A DNA stretch of 64,000 nt from Styela clava (lineage: Eukaryota; Chordata; Ascidiacea; Stolidobranchia; Styelidae). The stretch covers positions 10,841,001 to 10,905,000 of the forward strand of contig NC_135258.1 in NCBI RefSeq assembly GCF_964204865.1. Direction: 5' to 3'. Shown piece after piece: positions 12,301-23,600 of the stretch (positions are counted from its first letter, which is position 1; every line of letters starts with the position of its first letter). The notes below the pieces were generated by a model. It did no database searches. It was not told the DNA's origin and saw only the letters and a list, made by a program, of their open reading frames with translations. The translations under genes were made by a program, and so were the position numbers.

Positions 12301-14842
12301 TTCCACCGAGACGAGAATGACGTAATACAACTACATTTAACTCACTCAATTGTTTAGTAAATAATATGCATATTACAACTCGTGTGAAAATGTTACCCGA
12401 AACGGCTGGTCAATAGATCCTCGCAACAGTAACGCGCATACATGGCATGGATTGTATCGCAAAGCTCGATTTAGATCATCCACAGCTTTTTCTGTGTCCT
12501 TATTTGTGTTCCACAACAAAGCCCTGAATTTACAAAACGTGTTTGAACACAATGAGAGTAAGCTTTGTAAAAACATCGTGACAGGTTGTCAAAACAAGTA
12601 TGGCCAGTGGAAGGTAGCACCACTCTTTTCAAAATTATGTAATCCTCATGTATGGCATAATTTTAAAAAAAGGATAATAGTCTATGTAATTGGATGTAGA
12701 CCAGACGAATAGGCTGGACCATTGTGTCATAAGGTAATCCATTATTTCGAATCTTTCACCAATAGAAACATAATGGTGTTATTTTAGGACTAATAGGATT
12801 TCCTTGCCATTGAGGTTGTGGGGAATAAATGTCACAAAAATGTAACACAACTTAAAAATGTCCGTATTTATTACTTGAAAACAATGATTATCATTACTCT
12901 TTGGTGGAGAAAGCTATGATTCATTAAATAATCAATTTTACTAATCAAAAATACCTTATACAAAATAAGTCTGAGTTCCTGGTGTCCAAAACAACTGCTT
13001 TTTCGATGTCAACGAAAGCGTTTTTCATATCTCCCGCCCGTGCGTGGGCATACGATCGTTTGGCCAAGACCGGAGTTTGGAAGCAAGAGTTCGAATTACA
13101 TCCAGCTAGACAGCCATTCTGTACGACAAAATTATTACACAAATGTAGAACAGGATTCATGTCTGTTCAATTTCCAAATTGAATTACAATAGAATGACAG
13201 AAAAATTTTCATCAAACACGCAATTATAAAATGCAACTTTATGTGAACTCTGATACATCATAGCAAATTTATTGTACACTTTCGAAACACCATCCGTTAG
13301 GTCTCGATTCCACAATAGTTGCCATCTCCTTATACACATATAAAGAAAAATTTAGACAATAGCAAAAATATATTTCATATTGTTACAGCTATAATAATAG
13401 GTATTATATGTTTAACAGAATTATTATTTACTTAAAATCAATCGATACGAGTCATCACATGTACCTGAAACATAGAATGTAGCGAATTTACTGAAAGTGT
13501 AAGAAAATGGAATTGACCAAACCTTATGAATATTAACAGCGTTCATTGCTTGTGTATATGCACCGATAGCTTCTTTGTGTCGCTCGAGATTCTGTAATGC
13601 CACTCCCAAGTGATAGTACGACTCATATATCAACATCACATAAGAATCTGTTATCGTAAAACCTTGAGGCATTGACGGTCTTGATATCAGTTTCAGCAAA
13701 GCCCTATACACATCAACAACCTGGAATGATAATAACGGAATTGTTTTAATTTGAGGAAATTCTTATGATCGGTTAAATCAATTGGTTAAATCAATTCTAC
13801 AGCGATTGAAAATAGACTTATAGTGATTTTGTTATAACGTCTTTGTCAAAATGAAAAGGGTCGAGCATGGCTTGTATGAAACTAAATTAGTTGACTGGTA
13901 AACGTATATATAAGTCTTGCATATAACACTTCAATTTCCGATATGACAAGATCTGGCGATCAGATCAGAATTCCCGATTTAGGCACGGCAATTATTTCAC
14001 AATCCCCTTAGAATACTACTGTGACAAGCTATATATGTACAAGCACCTAGATATTATTTCGTCTGTTGAAATCAATATTTCCCACTTGACCTTGGTGTAT
14101 ATCAAAATCAAGTATCGTTATAAGAGCGCAGTGATATTAACAGAATACTTATACCACTTATATTACTATTAGTCACAAAGTAAAATAACAGTTTATCTAA
14201 CTTCTAAATGATTTTGAAATGCAACAAAATGTATATGACATATCATTAGCGCGAATATTTGATCGGAGTACACTCTGTATTTTTTTTGAAATAATATATT
14301 TGTAAAACAAGATGTTGCCACTAGAGATTCATAAAGAATTTCATGCTCATTCAATGAAACATAAAAGATCGTAACAAGTTATGTTTCAATTCAGTGAACA
14401 TATTAGTTATCGAAACACTTTAACTGTGACGTACCCCACGTGTACTTATCCCACAGTTATCATATTCATCTTTCAAGTCATCGTATATGTTACGTTCATA
14501 CGAAGATCGATCCTTGCACCCAAGTATTTTAGAATAATAATATGCGAAGTATTTGTAATCTCGGATTTGCATATAAATCATCGTTTTGTAATAGTACATA
14601 AAATTTCATTCTCCTACCTTTTCCCATCTTCTGGCTCTTTCATTCATGATTGCACTTCTGAGATAAAATTCCGCCTGCGACTGGATTTCCACCATCTTTT
14701 CCAGTGGGTCAATCGCCATTTCTTTCGTACGTGTAGGAGGGCGCATGTTGTCGTCACCAAATTCTTCTAAAGCTGTTGATGCTAGACTGCTTGCAATACT
14801 ATAACAAGACGCACGTCTGTTGTCGTTTTCTGAATACCCCAT
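9358..14842 (-). CDS. TPR-repeat protein, ten exons, not identified further
   Basis: Exons in transcript order: 14842-14618, 13720-13523, 13118-12955, 12523-12397, 11906-11752, 11534-11434, 11182-10961, 10845-10734, 10244-9953, 9477-9358. All have GT..AG borders and matching phases, giving 571 residues. The start ATG is at 14842 and the stop at 9358-9360. Exons 2-4 (about residues 76-238) carry tetratricopeptide-like helices, for example ESYYHLGVALQNLERHKEAI and DTEKAVDDLNRALRYNP. This suggests a protein-protein scaffold. The C-terminal half (exons 5-10) is low-complexity, rich in Ser, Pro, Arg and Lys with RRAS- and RRNS-type basic-serine motifs, and looks disordered. The last exon has a compact segment containing MYYKPWTGDKLPV. 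I do not recognise a named orthologue. Exon 8 was located only by phase constraint, so that exon is the least certain. Confidence 0.75.
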
Positions 14843-15783
14843 GATAATTGATGAAATTATAAACCTCGAAAACTTTCTTTTATTTCAGGATATCTTTAAA
14901 CCACGGATTTCATTCAACAGGTGAATAAAAGCACAATTAAGCAATTACTGACGTCGACGAATTCTCCAATTAAAATTCCACACTTTGAACTGGCTTTAAC
15001 TTCTGCTCCCAACTGAACCTTCCATCAATTAAAATAGGATTCGAAAATCTTTGGACGGCCCGATGTTACGGATCTAGTCGCGACTATAGATAGCATGGGG
15101 TCGTATTTATAAATATTCCTAAGCGATTTTTTCTTTGATATTGATGACAGCAATATGGAATTTAATACTTTAGATTTTATTACGAGTAATACCCAGCCCA
15201 TTGGGGCCGCGATATATCATCGAATTTCTATTCATACAACACGATACAATTACAATTGTTTTCACAGGCATTTAATTGTTGTCAAACACGCTTACTAAAC
15301 AAGGTATAGTATTATTTATGGGATTACACAATTCTCGACTAAACAATATCTGGAAACAGATCGGTTTGCCCCAACAAACATTACGTAATGCGGCATTCTG
15401 ATCGATTTTCTGATAAATGAGCGCCATCTATTATGTCAGAATACATATAATTTGAGCGACATCCATTGCGATCATAAAAAATAAAGTTGTGGTGAATTTG
15501 TCAGTCAGTCTTTTAGGAGTAAAACTACAAAAGCGATAAATTTTGGAGGATTGGCCTGATTTTAAAACGATCTCACATGTTATCTGATGTCAAATTTTTG
15601 CAAATTAGCATTTTGTGGGAAAGCATTTTGCAGAAATTCATCATTTCGAGTAACATAAATTTATCAGATACCGAGGGGGTTCTACTGTATTCCAAAGCAA
15701 CGAAATCATGTCATAACCAAAGTTTGTTAACTTTTATCTTCTCCTTTACCCTGTGGCTAATTTACCCCTAAACTCTGTATACT
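14843..15783. other. Intergenic, probable 5' flank of the TPR gene
   Basis: No gene is recognised. This should hold the promoter and 5' UTR of the minus-strand TPR gene. Short open frames here (for example 15577-15771, +) lack any domain or splice support. Confidence 0.5.
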
Positions 15784-15791
15784 GTCTATTC

Positions 15792-16116
15792 CAGAGTTAC
15801 TCAAACTGGGCCCTCGGTCATCCCTAGAGGGTCCCGGAGGGGTTTTTTGGGGAGCACGAAAATCCACTGGTTATCATTTACGATAACTATATCGATTTAA
15901 CGTAAATTACCTGTTGTTTGTTTCATTCTTCGAACGTAATGAACTTATTATTTTACTTTCGTTGGTTATTTTTTATTATTAAACGTCACGGATAAAATAC
16001 CTGATGGAACCGATTGAAAACAAATCCATTTTTTATTGAAGACCAGGTGGTCAGACTCACAAGTATTGAGAATGTTTAGGATGGGCCTACGGTTCATAAA
16101 AATTTGAGATCTACTG
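15792..16116. mobile_element. Non-autonomous hAT-type element (325 bp) with 8-bp TSD
   Basis: The element starts cagagttactcaaactgg and ends aaatttgagatctactg, so the termini are imperfect inverted repeats (CAG-x-G/T-x-x-CTCAAA). It is flanked by identical 8-bp copies of gtctattc at 15784-15791 and 16117-16124. An 8-bp duplication plus CAG...CTG ends points to the hAT superfamily. It contains no coding sequence. Confidence 0.85.
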
Positions 16117-16124
16117 GTCTATTC

Positions 16125-17063
16125 CATGTGTGTTGTAAGTAAGAGATGAAAGAAAATGGCGCTGGGCTAAGACAAATAACATAATAGCATCTATTGCGCA
16201 ACATAGAACGTTGAATTTTGGTCAAATTCACTCCCAAGGCGGAAGTTGGGAACCTCTACTCTGAACGACTTTCACTCGTAAACGTATTTCTCAATATAAC
16301 ATAGAGGATGCTGCAATGTACAGGTCATGGCGAATAATATAAATGCTAAGCATAAGCTAGGGACACATAAACAGATCCAAAGTTACGATTGGTAAAAAGC
16401 ACTAAGCCTGCCTGACTTTTACCTCCCATACGCTTTAATTAACCCCCTTTAATCCCAAAGTATTAAATTCAATAGTTTATTTTTACCGACTCATACTCAT
16501 GATCCAGTCTAGACTTCTTGTCACACTATTGAAAGACGCCTCGAATGTACAGAACTTACATCTCAATATTTGTCAAGTTGAAGCTTTTGTTACATTGTTT
16601 ACTTTAATAAACGAAGCCTCTGAATCGTGTGTGAGCCGGGTTGATTATATATATCAAAAATTGACTTTGCATTCGGTTAGCGTAAGTTATATAAATATTT
16701 GTTCGACTCGTAAGAACGTCACAACGATCTGATTTTGGGCATCCTGGTAAAGGCGCGTAAAATTGAATGGCATGCCATGACTTTCCCTCTGAAGACGCAC
16801 GCGTGGTTTGACCGCTCATCTATCGTAAATAGGGATATCAAAGTAGGGGCTGTAAGAAATTTTTCGGGGTCAAAGGACATCGATACACAAATTGCAGTTC
16901 ATAATTTCCATATATATTCCAAGCGCCTAGAGAATGTCGCTTACCTAGGATATAGCAAGCGAAAATAAAATTATGGCGATGGAGCTTTAGATAAGGATCG
17001 TAATGATGAGCCCTAATACAAAGCAGGCAAACTCCGACACTCACTAATTTATTATATTCAGGT
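16125..17063. other. Intergenic, no gene seen
   Basis: Between the small hAT-type element and the large hAT transposon I see only unremarkable AT-rich sequence. Overlapping short frames on both strands at 16499-17044 have no recognisable domain. Confidence 0.45.
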
Positions 17064-17071
17064 GTAAAATC

Positions 17072-19963
17072 CAGTGGCGGCGCGTGGTCATTTTGACAAC
17101 CGGGGCAAGCTACTGCGGGACCAAGTCACCCCCATCTACGGGGACAGGATGAGCGCTGTAAGTTCTCCCATCATTTTATGAGTATAAAAACCATTCCATC
17201 GGTAACAACCAATCGGCAAAAGCGACAATTTTTAACGATAAGAAAGTGTCTTTAAAATCGGTCCAAGTCAAGGGATTAATAAATATAGACATAGTTTATT
17301 TTGAAACCTCTTTCAAAAGGAAAGGCAATATTTACCCAGATAAATACAATGACATATTAACAGAAACTTCGGGAAAGCAGACAAAACCTAAAATAAGGTT
17401 TAAAACGTTACTATGAAGAAAGGAAAGTTAATGCAAAGATAAGGACATGCGTCGCTCACTCATAGATATATATGCTGGCAATGCTGCTAGACTTCTACTG
17501 CTTGAACATATATGCAACACGCCGCGGTTTCTTGGAAGCAAAATGCTCAATAACGCGCTGATTAAAGTCATGCATCCCAGAAATAACGTCTCTGTGAATG
17601 GATAAAACAGCCAAGGAATTTAATCTATCTTGCTTCATTGTGTTTCTGAGATACGTTTTAATACGCTTCAGCGTGCTGAATGTTCGCTCTGCGTCGGCGG
17701 AGAAATAGGCGTCGTCAAAATGATGTCCAGAAATTTAGTTTGATTGGTGTATATACATCGCAATTCATTTTTCAATTTACCCACGTTTATCATGGGGTAA
17801 AATATGGAGACAGTAGCCAACAAATGGATGGGAAATTGACGTGCAAATTTTGAAAAATTTTTGGGGTTTATCAAAGAGAACGCGGCAAGGTGTTCAGTGC
17901 GCAGACGATCGCCTATTTGATTCACCAGAATGTCACAGCATTCCTTCGCAGACAAAATCAAACGGCGCGGCGTAAAGAAGCACTCCATGTGTCGTCGTAT
18001 TTTATTGTTTCCCGGATACGAGATACAGCATCGCAGAAGTCTGAAATACACGACTGCACAGACGCTCCATTCATTAGCCTTGACTGCAATGCGCCGTATA
18101 ATACATCCACGTGATAGAATATTGTGGAGAAAAAAGCGAGAAAAAATCAAAACTCACCATCTTCGAGCAGACGCTTTAGACCTGCCGCCTCCCTCACAGA
18201 GCGTTCGTCCCAAACCGGAGAGCTCTGAATGCCATTGAAACACTCAATGAGCTCAGACCTAATTTCGGACACGCCCTGCACCACGCGTGATTGGAAGTTC
18301 CAACGTGTTGGTGCACAAGCTGGGAGACGGCGGCTACATATCTGGCGAAGGAGGTCAGAGCGCTTCGGCGAAACGGAAAAAAATGAAGAAAACCCCGAAA
18401 CATTTGCAAAAAATATACGGACGAGAGGGGTATCAAGACACATATTTTTAATAACGAGGTTAAATTGGTGTGCATAACAATGTAAAAAATGCGCATGAGG
18501 AAAATCTTCTTTTATATAAACTTGAACACCATGTTTCGACCCACTCATGACTGCCGCGCCGTCATAAGTTTGAGCTATCAATTTTGACTTCGCGTTGTAA
18601 GGCTGTAACACTTCTTTCAGTACAGTCGATATCCCGCAATCCGTGCGATCAACGATTGGTACAAAGCTGTGAAATCTCTCGGTAGGTTTACCATCTTTCA
18701 CGAACCGAAAAATCACAGCCAGTTGGGAAACGCACGTGATGTCAGTTGTCTCGTCAGACTGAATCGAAAGGAACTGGCAATTCTCAATTTCCAGAGCCAA
18801 ATGTTGTAAATAAATTTTATACATTGAGTCGAGCAAATCATTTTGGATATCCTTAGATGTCCCTTTCGAAACAGTTGCGGCATCAAGATGATCTCTCAAT
18901 ACTGTATCTAGGGATGTGGTGTATTCCACCATATCCAAAATCCCCCTCTATTAGAAGAGCCAGCCTGTTCATCGTGCCCACGGAGGGACAGCTCGTGACA
19001 ACCAATGAACTTCAAAACATCTATCAATCGACCGAGAACATGGCGGTTTTTCTCGACGTTTTGGTTGTGCCGACGAATAGAAACCGCGCGTCCTTCATCC
19101 AACTGTGCTGCAATATTAACATTTCCGAATGTTCGGTATTTTACTGCATTGTCCAGATGCTCCATAGAAGATTGATGATCCGTGGCACGCTCGGAAAGAT
19201 GTTTAAGATCTCTAAAACCAAATTTACACCAACGTGAGTCACGGGCGGTAGCAAAAAGTAGGCAATAAAAACAAAAAAGTGCATTTTTGTCCTCGCTGTA
19301 ACACAACCATTCGTGTTTTTTATATCAAGTTTCTGCGCAGAATGTACGCCGACGCTATGGGATTGTTCCAGTGAACAATTTTTTGGTTGATAAGGCCCAA
19401 GACGTTGTACCTCCAATTTTTGTTCCAGCGGCAGCTGCGAAAACGGAGTGCGAAGTAGTGCATCAACCTTATTCATTATGAGGTCTAAGGCTAAGAAATG
19501 CGAAGTCGGAAAGAAGTGAGGAGCTCAAAAGGAATGTGGAAAATCGAAAGCAAATGGACTAAAGGTCTCTAACTGATTCAAATAGCGAAACAAGCGACAA
19601 AAACGAAGGCGAGGAAACTATCAACTCTTCAAGCAACCAACGAACGAGAAGGAATGCGTGAATATGTCAACACGTTGTTGTAAGAAACGTCGGCATAGTG
19701 TCGTCATAATTTCGGGGCTAGCCCCGATGATTTAGTAAAAGAAACAGAAAACAAACGCGGCGAGTGGAAGATAAAAGAGAGAATACGATATACAATGAGC
19801 AACCGGGGCAAAATCGGCGTCGCCCCGTCGACGTTCGGCGAAGGCTTTGCGAGCGAAAAATGAACCATGTCGGGAGAATATGGCTAGTGTAGACAGTCTG
19901 TGCAACCGATATTGAGGTATTTTTCGAATATTTTTTTTCGGCCCTATTGACGCGCCGCCACTG
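17072..19963 (-). mobile_element. Complete hAT DNA transposon with perfect TSDs and decayed transposase
   Basis: The left end reads cagtggcggcgcgt at 17072 and the right end is its exact reverse complement, acgcgccgccactg, ending at 19963, so the terminal inverted repeats are 14 bp and perfect. Identical 8-bp target duplications gtaaaatc lie at 17064-17071 and 19964-19971. The 2,892-bp element carries one transposase-like gene on the minus strand (17668-19476). The boundaries are seen directly; the hAT assignment rests on TSD length, CAG...CTG termini and the transposase type. Confidence 0.95.
17668..19476 (-). pseudogene. hAT transposase pseudogene (TTF zinc finger / DUF4371 type)
   Basis: Reading down the minus strand: an N-terminal piece from 19476 (MNKVDALL...) leads to a TTF/ZMYM-type zinc-finger segment with ALFCFYCLLFA and W..GF.DL.HL near 19290-19190. 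A DUF4371-like catalytic region follows at 18938-18147, including SIQSDETTDI, YDGAAVMSG and LHCYAHQFNL. Last comes a C-terminal hAT-like segment near 17880-17700 with RTEHLAAFSLI. The gene is broken by a frame change near 19300, another near 18945 in a G/T homopolymer run, an in-frame TGA at 18147-18149 and a further frame change near 17965. It cannot encode a working transposase as it stands. Host proteins such as ZMYM1 and ZNF862 are related, but position inside intact termini shows this one is transposon-borne. Confidence 0.85.
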
Positions 19964-20194
19964 GTAAAATCGATAGCATAATACCTATACACAACTCTAG
20001 TTCTATGCAAACTTATTGGAACAGCCTGCATCTTAACACAGTCAATTAAGTAGGATAGGATTTACATATCCTGGAAGAGAGGAAAGTCGACAAGACGGCT
20101 TAATCATATGGCGAACCTCGGCATCTCGTCCGGTTGCCAAACCATCTCTGTTATGGGATTAGTCAGTCAGTTATTTGTTTTAGGAAGCATGGAC

Positions 20195-20262
20195 TGGGGT
20201 CAAACTTCTTCAGTCAATTGTGATTGAGCAAAGAAGTTCAATTCTTCCCAAGTAAAAAGTAA
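20195..20262 (-). pseudogene. Duplicated relic of CDC123 exon 7
   Basis: Plus-strand 20195-20262 closely matches 21602-21668, which lies in CDC123 exon 7. Both share cttcttcagt.aattgtgatt and agttcaattcttccca. On the minus strand the relic still reads TWEELN..AQSQLTEE with several substitutions and then a TGA stop. It sits downstream of the terminal coding exon of CDC123, so it is not used in the gene model. It is probably a small segmental duplication that has since decayed. Confidence 0.8.
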
Positions 20263-20434
20263 ATTTCACGCAACTAGTTTGATACTCGCCAGAAGATGAC
20301 AGTCCTAACAAGCGGTGAAAAATGCATTGGGCGTACAACACGCATTGAGCAGAGGTACAACACTGGGTATACAGTAAAGTCAACAGCAAGATTTATACTT
20401 TGAGCAAACTCAACCATATCGATATCTGCATATT

Positions 20435-20440
20435 TTTATT
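20435..20440 (-). promoter_or_regulatory. Candidate polyadenylation signal AATAAA of CDC123
   Basis: AATAAA on the minus strand, about 235 nt after the CDC123 stop codon. Position fits; no transcript end is known. Confidence 0.4.
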
Positions 20441-20673
20441 GAATTCTATCGCGGAATCTTGTTCAGTCTCCTGACATTTTGTTCTATATCCGTTTACAAA
20501 AGAAGTATTACAAAATTTTATTATGCGCACAAAAATTTAATTCGAACTATTTTGGCCTATCACATTGCCATGCCATGTAGGCAACATCCAACAGAAGCAC
20601 CAGATCAATTGATCATGCCAATTTCACATCGGCTTTCCATAACACCTAATCATCATTGGAATTGGCTATCTGT

Positions 20674-23600
20674 TCAAGTGTTTGAGTTGGAAGCAGGTAA
20701 CTGCCAAGGTTCATCATCATCAGATGATGAATCGTCGTTTTCATTTTGAATTTTCTGGAAAATATTTGAATTCCACAGTGAAAGAAAGAAATGAAATCTA
20801 GCTGATACAGATCACATTAAATACCCTTTTTCAGAAAAAAGACTATACCAGGTGTTAGCATTCCTAACTAGGCTAACTACTGTACAATAAACTTAGGTAG
20901 TAATATTGAATAATGCTGCATGAGACATTCACAAATTCATTCTGTTATATTCCTGGCCAAAACACCCATAATTTGTAAAACAAATGTGAACTGCTTGTCT
21001 GAGAAATTCTGGGTTCAGTCATAAAAACATTACAGCATAAAATTTGTTAAAAGTTTAATTTAACCTTTGAACCACAAAGCTATAGCTGCTTTGATTTTTA
21101 TCACAGTATCCTTGCCACTAGTGCAATATGGGTGCACCTACACAAAGGCATAGAGCAGAAACGGTACTCCTGAAGTATGCGCATCAAGATGTCGCACAAC
21201 CTGAACCCTAAACTGGTACACAACCGGAGTTCAGGTTGTGCGCCATCTTGGTGGGCATACTTCAGGAAGTCCGCAGAAACAGTAGTTAGGAACACACCAC
21301 CACATTCAATCACTGCTGAGTAAATTCAAAATTAGTTTACCATTCTTAAAAAATCAACTAGTTTTGTTGCGTCTTCACCGCGACTTAAATCTAGGAAATC
21401 TTGTGGCATTCTATAACTCAGCGTTTCACTTGGTTGCATTGTTGCATCTCTCTTAGCAAATCTGAACATTCCAATGGGTTCACCATCTAAAAATAAAACA
21501 ATGTTTTTTCTGACTAAACTGTTCGATTTTATTTATGTGCACATGACCTTGTATCCAGCAAATTCTTATGAAAAATACAATAATATACCTGGTGTAATAA
21601 TGGGACAATCTTCTTCAGTTAATTGTGATTGCACAAAAGAGTTCAATTCTTCCCATGTAAACAGTAATGAATCTGTCATTGAACCCCAAGGATTAAAATC
21701 AATTATCCAGAATTTTCCCTGAAACAAGAAAAATGTTGTTTGTAGGTCATTAAGTGAGCACATTCGACAGTTTACTATGAAACAATAAAATGGGTCTGGT
21801 TCATTACTGAGAAAATAACAGCAAAACATAGAAAGCAATTGCAAACACAACTAGAGTTAGTAAATGAATGAATTTAACCTAAATTCTTAATCAACCTAAG
21901 TCTAGTCATCAAGGTAAAAAGCATAAGCTATATGTCCGCCATCTTGGTTCACATACTTCGGGAATACCATATTTCCTATATTACATCATGATCATCTAAT
22001 TTACCAATTCAGAAATCCGAAACTGAAAAATATATTTTCTAAGAACAATGATCTAGTTAAATCTATTAATACTCACATCTCTCTTCTTGTAGATGTCAAC
22101 AACATCTAAAAAAAATTGGGTTATTCAGTACTTTTGAATCATTAAAATAACACAGGTACTAGAGAGAATAGTAATGTAAAATTTTGCCAATGGTTATGGC
22201 ATATTGGCATTCTCTAATCCTTCATGAGATTCAGATTTGTAGCACTCACACAAAGTGATCATTGGTTTAATAATGATTGTCAAGTCTGTAACATAATAAA
22301 TCATTTTTAGACACTTTATATTTCATTCAATCATTTTCTTTTACAAGATACTCACAATTAGAATTATTAAATTTATGTTGAATTTTTTCTTGAAAAAATC
22401 TGCAAATTTCTACAGGTAAAGACTGTTGTTGGCTTTCAACATATTCATAATATTGTTGATGATGTCTCTGACACGCAGCAATGAGTTTGTGGTTTCGTAC
22501 AAAACATCTGAATTCCATTCCAGGTACTAAGTTTGCCCATTTCCTCAAAACCAACTGAAAATATTTAATAAATCTGATAAGAAAAAAGATACGGTTTTAT
22601 TTTGGATCACATTTTCATAAATTTTATTTTGTATTGTTCCATCTGACCAAAGGCAGACTTCCTCAGACAAACAGTTTACAATAATGATAAAAAAAAAAGA
22701 ACAATTATAGGATGCATTATACATGCATGATATTTATGACAATATTTGCTGATATCAATATTCCGATGCTTGGAAATTGCTGATTTGATGCTGATGCTGA
22801 AATTGTTAATCTAATTTAATAATCAGATTATTAAAATTTGACATCCTTGCAGTGGGAACATGATTTATGTCAATATCATGTAATATAAATCTCAATAAAA
22901 TATTCTAATTTAAATTGAATAAAATTCCAGAAAACATACAATTCGGGTGTGAACATCCCTTCTGGCGGAAAGAACGACATATATATAATTTTGAACAAAT
23001 TATAAAAGATTAAAATCTTACTTCTTTCTGGAATTGTGGATCTGGTATTGAATCATCAGTACATAGTTTAAATGGAGATGTCAAATCGTAAGTGATGAAG
23101 TCGGAACTTTTCATAAGTAAAATGATGTCACCTGATAAAACAATAAATATAGAAAAGAATTCAATTTCACGAAGCAGTATTTTGAACTCTAATTTCTGAT
23201 ATTTGGACACACTTTAAAAAATATATTGCTGTACGAAGATTGTTTATAATTATTAAACAAATGAGCAAGGTGATTCGAGTGCATCATAGGAATAAATCGA
23301 ACAGATTCTAATTGATAGTTCCTCTTTGATGTAATAATATTTGTGTCGGCATGATACGCAATCAGTGAAAAGTTTGAAAATATTTTCAACAACAATTAAC
23401 ATTAACTGCCCAAGTTTTGGCATCAGGCATTCTGTAACAAGCAGAAGCAAAAATGCTAGTAGTAAGCCTCATCTATGTTGGCAATAATGGCTAAGGGTCA
23501 ATCAGGACCATTGTCCTCAGACAGAATGTAACAAGGAAGTAGCCAAACCTAGTTTCAAGTTTTTCCAGACATAGTGGTGTATTCAATAACAACCCTATTT

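Larger units (their letters stand above)
19972..20673. other. Spacer between the hAT transposon and the CDC123 3' end
   Basis: No gene. It holds a duplicated fragment of a CDC123 exon (about 20195-20262) and a likely CDC123 polyadenylation signal at 20435-20440. Confidence 0.6.

Noticed and set aside
14381-14770. Plus-strand 129-codon open frame
   Set aside because: It overlaps exon 1 of the TPR gene in antisense and is otherwise AT-biased with no domain.
18147-18150. Intron in the hAT transposase starting at GGTGAGTTTTG
   Set aside because: The sequence after the TGA continues in the same frame with family-like residues (FFSTIFYHVDVLYG), so a nonsense change explains it better than an intron.
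17890-18477. Several plus-strand open frames inside the hAT transposon
   Set aside because: They are antisense to the transposase and carry no recognisable domain.
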